In this document: piece after piece, positions 50,139 through 59,042 of the stretch
Layout: every line of letters begins with the position of its first letter
How positions within the stretch are numbered: the stretch's first letter is position 1
Source: Bacteroidales bacterium
Lineage (GTDB): Bacteria; Bacteroidota; Bacteroidia; Bacteroidales; F082
Direction: 5' to 3'
Length of the DNA: 64,000 nt
Assembly (NCBI GenBank): GCA_017553625.1
Contig: JAFZKP010000047.1
Span: 124,001 to 188,000 of the forward strand
The notes under the pieces: model-generated
Database searches by the model: none
What the model was told of the DNA's origin: nothing
The model's input: only the letters and a program-made list of their open reading frames with translations
Position numbers and translations under genes: made by a program

Positions 50139-52064
50139 ATGGCGGAAGAAATTATTGAGAGCAACGCATTGGAAGACAACGAGTTAGATTTTACAACATC
50201 TGTTAATCCTGTCGACTACAACGATGATGCCATCCAGCATCTTTCGTGGAATGAGCATATCCGCAAGCGTCTTGGCATGTACATCGGCAAGGCTGGCGAC
50301 GGCTCGGCTCACGACGACGGAATATATATCCTCCTGAAAGAAATCGTCGACAACAGCATCGACGAGTTCAACATGGGGGCTGGAAAGACAATTGAAATCA
50401 ACATCAACGACGGCAAGGTGCGCGTGCGCGACTACGGGCGCGGCATCCCTCTCGCCTCCCTCAAGGACTGCATGGGACAGATGAACACCGGCGGAAAATA
50501 CAACACCGGCGCGTTCAAGAAGTCGGTCGGTCTCAACGGCGTGGGCGCCAAAGCCACCAACGCAGCTTCATCATATTTCCGCGCACAGGCGTTCCGCGAC
50601 GGCATGACAAAAGTCGTCGAGTTCTCAAAAGGCGAACTGCTGTCAGAGTCGGAAATAATGCCGACAGACCAGAAAAACGGCACCGAGATAACATTCGTCC
50701 CGGATGCAGAGCTGTTCGGAAACTACCATTTCCTTATGGAATACGTCGACGAGATGGTGTGGAACTACGCCTTCCTCAACAGCGGTCTCTCTTTGATTCT
50801 CAACGGACAGAAATATCAGGCTAAAAACGGTCTCCTCGACCTGCTGACACGCAAAATAGGCAAGCTCGAGACATGCGCCTACCCTATCATTCATATCAAA
50901 GAAGGCGACTTCGAATGCGCGTTCACTCATTCCAACGTCACATCCAACGAAGAGTATTTCCCGTTCGCCAACGGTCAGTACAACCCTCTCGGCGGCACGC
51001 ATCTTAACGTGTTTCGCGAGGCTATTGCCAAGACAATCAGAGAGTTCTACAACAAAGATTACGAGATTTCCGACATCCGCAGCTCATTCATCGCTTCGTT
51101 GTCGATAAAAGTCGACGAACCGGAGTTTGAGGGTCAGACAAAGACGAAATTCTCGTCGAACTACATGGACAAGGAAAGCGAGACGACCATCAGGATGTAC
51201 ATCACCGACATCATCAAGAGGCATTTCGACAAGTTCCTGCACATGAACAGCGACGTGGCGGAATCTCTGATGCGCAAGATCATCCAGAACGAGAAGGAGC
51301 GCAAAGGCATGGCAAACATCAAGAAACTTGCACGCGAGAGTGCCAAGAAAGTCAGCCTAAACAACCGTAAGCTCCGCGACTGCCGCATCCACTACAACAC
51401 CAACCAGGAGAAACGACTCGAGTCGACGCTGTTCATCACCGAGGGCGACAGTGCGTCGGGAAGCATCACCAAGAGCCGCGACGCACAGACACAAGCGGTG
51501 TTCAGCCTTCGCGGAAAACCGCTCAACTGCTATGGCCTGACAAAGAAAATCGTTTACGAAAACGAAGAGTTCAACCTCTTGCAGGCTGCGCTCAACATCG
51601 ACGAAAGCATTGAGAATCTGAGATATAACAACATCGTCATCGCCACCGATGCCGATGTCGACGGCATGCACATCCGCCTTCTGATGCTCACGTTCTTCCT
51701 GCAGTTCTACCCCGACGTCGTGCGCGGCGGACATCTTTACATTTTACAAACGCCGTTGTTCCGCGTAAGAAACAAGAAAGAGACAAGATACTGCTACACT
51801 GACGAAGAGCGTGTCGACGCCATCAAATCACTCGGCGCGCATCCTGAAATCACCCGATTCAAAGGTCTTGGCGAAATCTCACCCGACGAGTTCAGCTATT
51901 TCATCGGTCCGAACATGCGCCTTGAGCCAATCATCCTGCGCCACGACATGACGATTCCTGAACTTTTGAAATATTACATGGGAAAGAACACCGACCAGCG
52001 TCAGAAGTTCATCATTGATAATCTGAGAGTTGAAGACGACTCGAATATCGACAAATTAGATTAA
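50139..52064 (+). CDS. parE: DNA topoisomerase IV subunit B
   Basis: 641 residues from MAEEIIESN. GHKL ATPase motifs (EIVDNSIDEFNMGAG, DYGRGIPLASLKDCMGQMNTGGKY, GLNGVGAKATNA), the toprim EGDSASGSI and DADVDGMHIRLLMLTFFLQFYP region, and FKGLGEISPDEF support a GyrB/ParE protein. The length and motif set fit the Bacteroidetes ParE. A parC partner is not adjacent in this window; the next gene is on the opposite strand. TopoIV decatenates daughter chromosomes. Confidence 0.93.
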   Translation: MAEEIIESNALEDNELDFTTSVNPVDYNDDAIQHLSWNEHIRKRLGMYIGKAGDGSAHDDGIYILLKEIVDNSIDEFNMGAGKTIEININDGKVRVRDYGRGIPLASLKDCMGQMNTGGKYNTGAFKKSVGLNGVGAKATNAASSYFRAQAFRDGMTKVVEFSKGELLSESEIMPTDQKNGTEITFVPDAELFGNYHFLMEYVDEMVWNYAFLNSGLSLILNGQKYQAKNGLLDLLTRKIGKLETCAYPIIHIKEGDFECAFTHSNVTSNEEYFPFANGQYNPLGGTHLNVFREAIAKTIREFYNKDYEISDIRSSFIASLSIKVDEPEFEGQTKTKFSSNYMDKESETTIRMYITDIIKRHFDKFLHMNSDVAESLMRKIIQNEKERKGMANIKKLARESAKKVSLNNRKLRDCRIHYNTNQEKRLESTLFITEGDSASGSITKSRDAQTQAVFSLRGKPLNCYGLTKKIVYENEEFNLLQAALNIDESIENLRYNNIVIATDADVDGMHIRLLMLTFFLQFYPDVVRGGHLYILQTPLFRVRNKKETRYCYTDEERVDAIKSLGAHPEITRFKGLGEISPDEFSYFIGPNMRLEPIILRHDMTIPELLKYYMGKNTDQRQKFIIDNLRVEDDSNIDKLD

Positions 52065-52073
52065 CGCGTCATT

Positions 52074-53219
52074 TTAAAACGCCATTTCCTTGATTTCCCC
52101 GACATTGTGGTTTTCAAACAATGTACGCATTGATTTGCTAATCGTGTCTCTCTGACTTCTTTCTTTGACTGTCAAAAGTGAGTCGGGCTCATTCAAAGGA
52201 AGGACACGATAATTGTGACTGAAACCGTTATCATGCGGACGACTCACCCAATACGGGATAAATCCGCAATCGCTAAGCATTGTCAATGAATCGTTTTTGA
52301 CAAAGTCAAGACGAACCATATAACCGCCGTATGTATTAGGCATCGACTGGTTACTAATGAAGTTTCCAAGGGAATACGCCACGAAATTGCCGCCATCGTT
52401 GAGAAGTTCCATCGGCTGCGCCACATGCGGATGACTTCCCACCACATGGTCCACGCCATTGTCGAGTAACCACTTAGCCATCATTTGCTGTTCCTCTGAC
52501 GGCAACGACTGATATTCAATGCCCCAATGCGGCAAGGCGATTATCACATCCGGATTCATCTCACGCGCTTTGAGCAAATCTTCAGCTATGACAATCGTAT
52601 CCATCATATTCACGATGTTGGGTTCTTCAGCGACAAGTCCGTTTGTGCCGTATGTAAAATTAAGGAAAGCCACACGTATTCCATTGAATTCCAAAAGGAA
52701 AGGATAATAATAACTACGATCATCTTTGTCCAAATATGTTCCCATTCGAGGCACATCCAAAGAATCCAAAATCTTAATCGTACGCTCCAATCCATGTTTT
52801 CCGCTGTCAAGACAATGGTTGTTTGCCGTAAGAATGATGTCAATACCGGCATCTACAATCGCTTGAAGATACTCGTCAGGAGCGCTGAATCTCGGATAAC
52901 CCGCGTATGGTTTTCCGCCAAGCGTAACCTCAAAATTGCCGATTGCCACATCTGCTTTCTCAAAAACATGTTTTACACGCTCAAAGCACTCGTCATAGTT
53001 ATATGAGCCGTCAGGTCGCGCTGCAGCTTGAATCTGAGGACCGTGCTGCATGAAGTCGCCCGCTATTAAAATGCTCAGACTGTCAATATGCATTTCAGGA
53101 GCCATCTCAACATTTTCGTTCTTTGCCAAACGCGAATTGCCGCCGCAGTTACAGGAATACAAGGCAACAAACGAAACGCTTATCACAAAAAATATCAGAA
53201 ACCTGTTTTTAGCCTTCAT
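52074..53219 (-). CDS. CapA-family metallophosphatase-like lipoprotein
   Basis: 381 residues from MKAKNRFLIFFVISVSFVALYSC, a lipoprotein signal. The PGA_cap fold shows LIAGDFMQHGPQ, VAIGNFEVTLGG, DIILTANNHCLDSGKHG, ALPHWGIEYQ, and VVGSHPHVAQP with the metal ligands D, N, H and H. CapA proteins are linked to poly-gamma-glutamate export in Bacillus, but in Bacteroidetes the role is uncharacterised. It starts 9 bp after the nnrD stop codon, so it is probably in the same transcript. Confidence 0.9.
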   Translation of the reverse strand: MKAKNRFLIFFVISVSFVALYSCNCGGNSRLAKNENVEMAPEMHIDSLSILIAGDFMQHGPQIQAAARPDGSYNYDECFERVKHVFEKADVAIGNFEVTLGGKPYAGYPRFSAPDEYLQAIVDAGIDIILTANNHCLDSGKHGLERTIKILDSLDVPRMGTYLDKDDRSYYYPFLLEFNGIRVAFLNFTYGTNGLVAEEPNIVNMMDTIVIAEDLLKAREMNPDVIIALPHWGIEYQSLPSEEQQMMAKWLLDNGVDHVVGSHPHVAQPMELLNDGGNFVAYSLGNFISNQSMPNTYGGYMVRLDFVKNDSLTMLSDCGFIPYWVSRPHDNGFSHNYRVLPLNEPDSLLTVKERSQRDTISKSMRTLFENHNVGEIKEMAF

Positions 53220-53227
53220 AACAATCA

Positions 53228-54085
53228 TTATTTATTTTGCAGAGAAAGGAACGCCTTCCCCAAATTCCTTGAAATATCGCTCGCTATAAGCGACTCCATG
53301 CCGTTTTCTGCTGCAGCGATGTCGCCAGCCTTACCGTGAATGAAAACACCCAACAATGCAGCTTCCTCCGGTGTATATCTTTGAGCCAGAAGCGACAATA
53401 TAATTCCTGTGAGCACGTCGCCGCTGCCCGCCGTAGCCATCCCGGGATTTCCAGTCGAATTGAAAAAACATTTGCCATCGGGGATTGATATTGACGTATT
53501 TGCTCCTTTCAAGACAATGATAATCTTGAACTTTTGCGACATCTCTCTTTGAAGTTCAACACGTTGCTCCTTACTTTCACATACTCCGAACAAACGTTCA
53601 AACTCCTTGACATGAGGCGTGATAATAGTTTTTTCAGGCAATAACGGCAGCCATGTCTTGTTTTCCGAAATGATATTCAAGGCATCAGCGTCAAGCACCA
53701 AAGGCACATGGCTTTCTTGTATAAGATGTTTCAAGGCATCAGCTGTTTCCTTTGCCTTGCCAAGACCAGGTCCCACCCCTATCGCGCTATAATTTTGCAA
53801 ATCAGGAAGTTGCGAAAAACAATTCTCCGATTTGTCGATGCTTATCATTGCTTCAGGAAGATAAACCTGCAATGGGAAAACGGCAGATTTCGGCAGATGT
53901 GTTGTAAGCAGCCCTGCTCCTGCCCGCAGGCACGATTCCGATGCCAACAACGCTGCTCCCGTCTTCCCAGTCGAGCCCGCAATAAGAAGCGCATGCCCGT
54001 AAGTGCCTTTGTGCGAGTCTTTCTCCCTTTTGTGAAGCAGCGGTTTCACAAAATCCGCATCGACAATTGTACCCTGAATATTCAT
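53228..54085 (-). CDS. nnrD: ADP-dependent NAD(P)H-hydrate dehydratase
   Basis: 285 residues from MNIQGTIVDADFV. The CARKD/YjeF C-domain shows KGTYGHALLIAGSTGKTGAALLA, IGVGPGLG, LVLDADALNII, ITPHVKEFERLFG, and NPGMATAGSGDVLTGIILSLLAQ. It repairs hydrated NAD(P)H. Bacteroidetes commonly fuse NnrE (epimerase) and NnrD, whereas only the dehydratase is here; the epimerase must lie elsewhere, if present. Head-to-head with rlmD. Confidence 0.92.
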   Translation of the reverse strand: MNIQGTIVDADFVKPLLHKREKDSHKGTYGHALLIAGSTGKTGAALLASESCLRAGAGLLTTHLPKSAVFPLQVYLPEAMISIDKSENCFSQLPDLQNYSAIGVGPGLGKAKETADALKHLIQESHVPLVLDADALNIISENKTWLPLLPEKTIITPHVKEFERLFGVCESKEQRVELQREMSQKFKIIIVLKGANTSISIPDGKCFFNSTGNPGMATAGSGDVLTGIILSLLAQRYTPEEAALLGVFIHGKAGDIAAAENGMESLIASDISRNLGKAFLSLQNK

Positions 54086-54109
54086 CGTTTTATTTTTCTG
54101 CAAAGATAA

Positions 54110-54125
54110 TATTTTTGTATTTTTG
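54110..54125 (+). promoter_or_regulatory. Tandem -7 boxes for rlmD
   Basis: TATTTTTG occurs twice in direct succession (54110-54117 and 54118-54125), immediately before the ATG at 54130. Either would give a very short or no leader. Confidence 0.5.
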
Positions 54126-54129
54126 CAGC

Positions 54130-55557
54130 ATGAAAAAAATTAAGCAACCGCAATATATTGAAGACGTCGAGATTATCGACGCAGGTTCTGAAGGCATGAG
54201 CATAGCCAAGCCTGATGAGAAAGTTGTATTTATCCCGTTCGGAGCACCAGGCGACATCGTTGACATTCAAGTGTTTAAGAAGAAATCCAATTGCTTCGAC
54301 GGCAAAATTTTAAACATAAAAAAAGAGTCCGACAAACGTGTCAAGCCAGTTTGCCAACATTTCGGCTTATGCGGAGGCTGCAAATGGCAACACCTTGATT
54401 ATCAATGGCAGCTGTATTACAAACAGAAACAGATAAAAGACAATTTCGACCGCATAGGCAAGATTGAATATCCTGAAATGCGACCGATTTTGGGCTGCGA
54501 GAAACAATATTACTATCGCAATAAGCTCGAATACAGCTTCTCAAACCGCAAATGGCTCACCGACGGCGCTCCAGCCGGCACTTACGGCGAAGAGGATTGT
54601 AAAGGATTTGGATACCACTTGCCGAGCTTGTTCGACCGCGTCATCGACATCGAGCACTGCTACCTGCAAGCCGATCCGTCGAACGACATACGATTGTTTA
54701 TCAAAGACTTTACCATGAGACACAAGCTCTCATACCATAACGTGAGAGCCCACGAAGGCACCATGCGCAACGTCATCATCCGGTGCAACGGCAAAGGCGA
54801 GTTCATGGTCATAGTCATCATCAACGAGGAAAACGAAATCGTAAGAAATGAGCTCTTCCCTGCCCTCTCGGCGAAGTTCCCGCAAATCATTTCAATGATG
54901 CTCGTCATCAACTCGAAGTTCAACGACACCATTTCAGACTTGCCGTTTGAATGCATAAAGGGCGAGCCATATCTCGTCGAGACGATGAAGTCACCGCGTC
55001 CAGGCTTCGACGACTTGAAGTTCCGTGTCGGACCAGTTTCATTCTTCCAGACCAATGTGTATCAGGCTGAAAGGCTTTACAAGGCTGCTTTCGACCTCGC
55101 TGACGTGAAAGGCGACGAGCTGATGTACGACCTCTACACCGGAACAGGCACTATCGCCCTGTATTTCTCACGTTTCGTGAAGCAAGTGGTCGGCATTGAA
55201 TACGTCGAAGAAGCCATCGTCGACGCTAAAATCAACGAGCAGTTCAACAATATAACGAACACCAAGTTCTTTGCAGGCGACATGGCGAAGGTTCTCACCG
55301 ACGAGTTCATAGCTGAAAACGGCAAACCAGACTTTATCGTCACAGACCCGCCGCGTGCCGGAATGGCAGAGAAAGTCATCGAACAACTGAAGAAGATTAA
55401 AGCAAAGAAAATAGTTTACGTAAGCTGTAATCCAGCCACGCAAGCCCGTGATTTGCAATTACTTGATGATTTGTATGCTGTAAAAGCGGTGCAGCCCGTC
55501 GATATGTTTCCGCACACACAGCACGTCGAAAACGTGGTGTTACTTGAACTGAGATAG
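54130..55557 (+). CDS. rlmD: 23S rRNA (uracil-C5)-methyltransferase, RlmD/RumA-like
   Basis: 475 residues from MKKIKQPQYIEDVEI. The TRAM domain (SIAKPDEKVVFIPFGAPGD) is followed by a Cys cluster for an Fe-S site (CQHFGLCGGCKWQHL). The methyltransferase has LMYDLYTGTGTIALYFS, TDPPRAGM and VYVSCNPATQARD with the catalytic Cys. The family modifies U1939 or related uridines of 23S rRNA. The stop region overlaps the end of convergent aroK by 18 bp. A start at 54130 agrees with the promoter boxes. Confidence 0.88.
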   Translation: MKKIKQPQYIEDVEIIDAGSEGMSIAKPDEKVVFIPFGAPGDIVDIQVFKKKSNCFDGKILNIKKESDKRVKPVCQHFGLCGGCKWQHLDYQWQLYYKQKQIKDNFDRIGKIEYPEMRPILGCEKQYYYRNKLEYSFSNRKWLTDGAPAGTYGEEDCKGFGYHLPSLFDRVIDIEHCYLQADPSNDIRLFIKDFTMRHKLSYHNVRAHEGTMRNVIIRCNGKGEFMVIVIINEENEIVRNELFPALSAKFPQIISMMLVINSKFNDTISDLPFECIKGEPYLVETMKSPRPGFDDLKFRVGPVSFFQTNVYQAERLYKAAFDLADVKGDELMYDLYTGTGTIALYFSRFVKQVVGIEYVEEAIVDAKINEQFNNITNTKFFAGDMAKVLTDEFIAENGKPDFIVTDPPRAGMAEKVIEQLKKIKAKKIVYVSCNPATQARDLQLLDDLYAVKAVQPVDMFPHTQHVENVVLLELR

Positions 55558-56055
55558 ATAATCCAAAATCTCGTCGATATTCAAATTTTCACCTTTGACG
55601 ATGAAATTCGCCTGCTCATAAATCGGCAGACGCGAATTATAATGGTTTTCAATGTATTGGCGCAGTTCCTCCTCCGACTTTCCATACACCAGCGGACGTT
55701 TGCGTTTCGCATTCATAATCCTGTGAAACGCCGTCAAAGGACTCACTTTTACAAAAACTGTCAGTCCGTTGTCGTTCATCCACTGCATATTATCGAAAAA
55801 ACAAGGGGTTCCACCTCCTGTTGAGACAACAATCCCATGCTTCTCCCCTGTCTTTTTTAATATTTCCGATTCAAACTTCCTGAAATAATCCTCACCGTAT
55901 TTGTCAAAAAAATCCTGAACGCTGATATGATATTTCTCCTCGAACAAATCATCGGTGTCGAAAGGCTCATAACCCAGTCGCGCCGCCAACTTCCGTGAAA
56001 TGGACGACTTTCCGGAACACATATAACCGATAATGTATATTCTGTCTGGTAACAT
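55540..56055 (-). CDS. aroK: Shikimate kinase
   Basis: 171 residues. P-loop GYMCSGKSSISRKLA, DTDDLFEEKY (substrate site), VVSTGGGTPCF, and the lid RKRPLVYG with R-LPIYEQA. It phosphorylates shikimate in aromatic amino-acid synthesis. It lies after an octamer-repeat tract that separates it from yidC. Its end overlaps rlmD by 18 bp. Confidence 0.94.
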   Translation of the reverse strand: MLPDRIYIIGYMCSGKSSISRKLAARLGYEPFDTDDLFEEKYHISVQDFFDKYGEDYFRKFESEILKKTGEKHGIVVSTGGGTPCFFDNMQWMNDNGLTVFVKVSPLTAFHRIMNAKRKRPLVYGKSEEELRQYIENHYNSRLPIYEQANFIVKGENLNIDEILDYLSQFK

Positions 56056-56166
56056 TCTTCAGTTATTCAGTTGTTCAGTTATTCAGTTGTTCAGTTGTCT
56101 TTTAACTGATTAACTGACTAACTGATTAACTGACTAACTGACTAACTGATTTGATTAACTGGTCAA
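56056..56166. repeat. Octamer tandem/inverted repeat tract 3
   Basis: Alternating TTATTCAG / TTGTTCAG units on the left and AACTGATT / AACTGACT units on the right. Complementary halves, so a long hairpin can form. It lies between the yidC end and the aroK start. Confidence 0.8.
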
Positions 56167-58095
56167 CTATTTACGGCGTTGCATCTGTTGCTGTTGTCTC
56201 TGCATCTCTTCCAACCTTTTCTGGAATCCGGATTTCTTCACAGGCTTCTGCTTAGCCAGCTCGATTTTCTTGCGTAACTTATTGTCATCCAAGAAGATTC
56301 TGAACAGATACATCTGAAGGAATGTGATAATGTTAACAAGCATGTAGTAATAGCTCAAACCTGCCGAATAGCTGTTAAACAAGCCAAGGAACATAATAGG
56401 CATGAGATACATCATGACCTTCATTCCCTTCATGCCCTGCTGGTTTGTTGCAGCCATCTGCTTGTTATTGATATAGGTGTAAAGAATCGTCGTGACGGTC
56501 ATCAACAATGTGAACAAACTGACGTGGTCGCCGTAGAACGGGATATTGAAGCCGAGGTCGAGAACGCTGTCGTATGTCGAGAGGTCGTCAGCCCAAAGGA
56601 ACGGCTGTTGGCGAAGCTCGATACTCGAAGGGAAGAATCTGAATATTGCCCACAAAATAGGCAGCTGCAACAGCATCGGCAGGCATCCAGAGGTCGGATT
56701 GGCTCCGGCTTTTCTGTAAAGTTCCATCACCGCCTGCTGTTTCTTCATGTTGTCCTCCTCCTTCGGATATTTCGCGTTAATCTCGTCAACTTCAGGCTTC
56801 AGGACACGCATCTTCGCCGTCGACTGATACGATTTGAACGCAAACGGCATCAAAGCCAGTTTGATGATAATCGTAAGCACAAGAATCACGATACCGTAGT
56901 TCCATCCGTAGCTGCCAAGCCAGTTGAACACATTGACAACGATATATCTGTTAATCCAACCGACGAACTTACCGCCAAGAGGAATCTGCTTGTCGAGGTC
57001 CAATTCGTACGAATCCATGATTTTCAAGCTGTTAGGACCGAAATAGAACTGCATCGGGATAGTGTTGCTCTGCGCAAAGCCGTCAAATGGAACGTCAACG
57101 GATGCGTACATCGTTTTGAGATAACGAGGATTCTTCGCCCTGATATCGGTCTTCATTCCGATAACAGCCGAATTGAAGCTTTCCTTCGCAATCAACGAAT
57201 AGCTGAAGAAACGTTGCTTAAAAGAGAGCCATTTGATGTTTGAGCGAAGCTCTTTCTCATCGTCTTTCTCTCCCCCGCGGTTTCCGCTAAGTGATTCAAC
57301 ATCATCGCTTAAGAACTTGTAATAAACGTTCGAGCCATTGTAACGGTCAACGGCTTTCTCCTGTTTCAAAAGGTCTGCATACCAGTCAATAGTAATGAAG
57401 TTGGTGTTTGATGCAATCACATTTCTCATGTTGACTGTCTTCACGTCAAAACCAATCATGTATTCGTCTTTCGTGACCGTGTATGCGAATTCGATATATT
57501 CCTCAAGGTTTAACTCTTCCGAATAATTGTCGGTAAACGCCCTCAAGCTGAATGTCAACGGCTCGTCATTAACGACCAAAGGCTTTTCACCATTATATGG
57601 CTCACCATTGATATATGGCTTGAAGAATAATTCAATAGTATTGATATTTTTGCCAGCTGCGAAAAACGACAGATTGAATTTTGTGGTGTTCTCGTCAAAG
57701 CCAATCAGCGGAAGCGAATCCCATGTCACATAGTCTTTCAGTTCAACTGTTTTGACAAACGCGCCTTTTGATGTCAAAGTCATTTTCAAGACATCGTTCT
57801 CGATTGTCCAATTCTGCTCCTCACCTGTCGCAACTGATGCAAAAACGCCGTATCTGTCACGGGCAGCCATGTTTGCTTCCTCGTTGTTTGCCTGAGCGAG
57901 AGCCTGTTCCGACATCTTCTGAGCCTCGGCAAAACGTATCGAGTCCTGGATGTAACGGTTTCTGTTGGCACGATAAATTGAGTCCTGGATATGTCTTTGT
58001 CTCTCAATTTCCTCTTTCGATGGAGTCATCCAGATCGACCAGGCGACCATCACCAAAATGATAAGGATAATTCCAGTAAGTGTATTTTTATTCAT
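56167..58095 (-). CDS. yidC: Membrane protein insertase YidC
   Basis: 642 residues. N-terminal membrane anchor (TLTGIILIILVMVAWSIWM), a periplasmic beta domain (60-370), and the conserved insertase core (KMRVLKPEVDEINAKYPKEEDNMKKQQAVMELYRKAGANPTSGCLP in outline, then LFNSYSAGLSYYYMLVNIITF). The C-terminus is rich in Gln and Arg. It inserts inner-membrane proteins with or without Sec. Promoter box at 58120-58127. Confidence 0.97.
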   Translation of the reverse strand: MNKNTLTGIILIILVMVAWSIWMTPSKEEIERQRHIQDSIYRANRNRYIQDSIRFAEAQKMSEQALAQANNEEANMAARDRYGVFASVATGEEQNWTIENDVLKMTLTSKGAFVKTVELKDYVTWDSLPLIGFDENTTKFNLSFFAAGKNINTIELFFKPYINGEPYNGEKPLVVNDEPLTFSLRAFTDNYSEELNLEEYIEFAYTVTKDEYMIGFDVKTVNMRNVIASNTNFITIDWYADLLKQEKAVDRYNGSNVYYKFLSDDVESLSGNRGGEKDDEKELRSNIKWLSFKQRFFSYSLIAKESFNSAVIGMKTDIRAKNPRYLKTMYASVDVPFDGFAQSNTIPMQFYFGPNSLKIMDSYELDLDKQIPLGGKFVGWINRYIVVNVFNWLGSYGWNYGIVILVLTIIIKLALMPFAFKSYQSTAKMRVLKPEVDEINAKYPKEEDNMKKQQAVMELYRKAGANPTSGCLPMLLQLPILWAIFRFFPSSIELRQQPFLWADDLSTYDSVLDLGFNIPFYGDHVSLFTLLMTVTTILYTYINNKQMAATNQQGMKGMKVMMYLMPIMFLGLFNSYSAGLSYYYMLVNIITFLQMYLFRIFLDDNKLRKKIELAKQKPVKKSGFQKRLEEMQRQQQQMQRRK

Positions 58096-58119
58096 ATAAT
58101 GTATTTTTCAAACGAGCTG

Positions 58120-58127
58120 CAAAAATA
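58120..58127 (-). promoter_or_regulatory. -7 box (TATTTTTG) for yidC
   Basis: Full TAnnTTTG match 24 bp upstream of the ATG at 58095, between rpoD and yidC. Confidence 0.55.
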
Positions 58128-58134
58128 CAAAATA

Positions 58135-59001
58135 TTAATCATCATTTAACACATGCTGCAAACTTTTTTTCGAGCGCATTCTGAGTTTTTTAAGCGCTTT
58201 ATCCTTCACCTGGCGCACACGTTCGCGGGTCATATCCATCATATATCCGATTTCCTCAAGAGTGTAGCCGTGGCTCGACTCGAGACCGAAATAATAGACG
58301 ATAATCTGCCGCTCCTTCTCGCTAAGAATTGACAATGAACGCTTTATCTCCGCCGATTCAGTCTGTGAAATAATCTCTTTGTCGGCATTGTAGTTATCCT
58401 CAGGCACAACAGTGTCAATAAATGTCATGTCATCATCGTTGGAGACAGGCGCATCCATCGAGATTTCCTTTGAGTTTATCTTCAAGATGGCCTCGATTTT
58501 GTCTTCCGCCATATCAAGCTCATCGGCAATCTCTTTTGTTGTAGGCTTGCGCTGATACAGCTGTTCGAGATACGAAGCGGTCTTCTTCACCCTGCTCAGG
58601 AATCCCACCTGATTAAGCGGAAGCCGCACCATCCTCGACTGCTCCGCCACCGCCTGCAGAATCGCCTGACGAATCCACCACACGGCGTAGGAAATGAACT
58701 TGAAACCTTTCGTTTCATCGAAACGTTGTGCGGCTTTTATAAGTCCCACATTGCCTTCGTTAATCAAATCTGCAAGGCTAAGTCCCTGATTTTGATACTG
58801 TTTTGCAACAGAAACCACAAATCGCAGGTTTGAACGCACAAGTTTGTCGAGAGCAATCTGGTCACCCTGTTTGATTCTTTGTGCCAGTTCCACTTCCTCA
58901 TCCGGAGAAATCATGGGCTCTTTAGCGATATCCACGAGATATTTGTCAAGAGCCCCTTGCTCACGGTTGGTAATTGATTTAGAAATCTTTAATTGTCTCA
59001 T
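58135..59001 (-). CDS. rpoD: Primary RNA polymerase sigma factor
   Basis: 288 residues. Region 1.2 (YLVDIAKEPMISPDEEVELAQ), region 2 (DLINEGNVGLIKAAQRFDETKGFKFISYAVWWIRQAI), region 3 and region 4 (GYTLEEIGYMMDMTRERVRQVKDKALKKLR) are present; region 1.1 is absent, as in Bacteroidetes sigma-ABfr. This factor would recognise the TAnnTTTG boxes noted throughout the window. It is separated from the following yidC gene by 39 bp and from degP by 41 bp. Confidence 0.96.
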   Translation of the reverse strand: MRQLKISKSITNREQGALDKYLVDIAKEPMISPDEEVELAQRIKQGDQIALDKLVRSNLRFVVSVAKQYQNQGLSLADLINEGNVGLIKAAQRFDETKGFKFISYAVWWIRQAILQAVAEQSRMVRLPLNQVGFLSRVKKTASYLEQLYQRKPTTKEIADELDMAEDKIEAILKINSKEISMDAPVSNDDDMTFIDTVVPEDNYNADKEIISQTESAEIKRSLSILSEKERQIIVYYFGLESSHGYTLEEIGYMMDMTRERVRQVKDKALKKLRMRSKKSLQHVLNDD

Positions 59002-59042
59002 TTTTAAAATTTTTCATAATCTGTTATACAATTTCTATCTGA

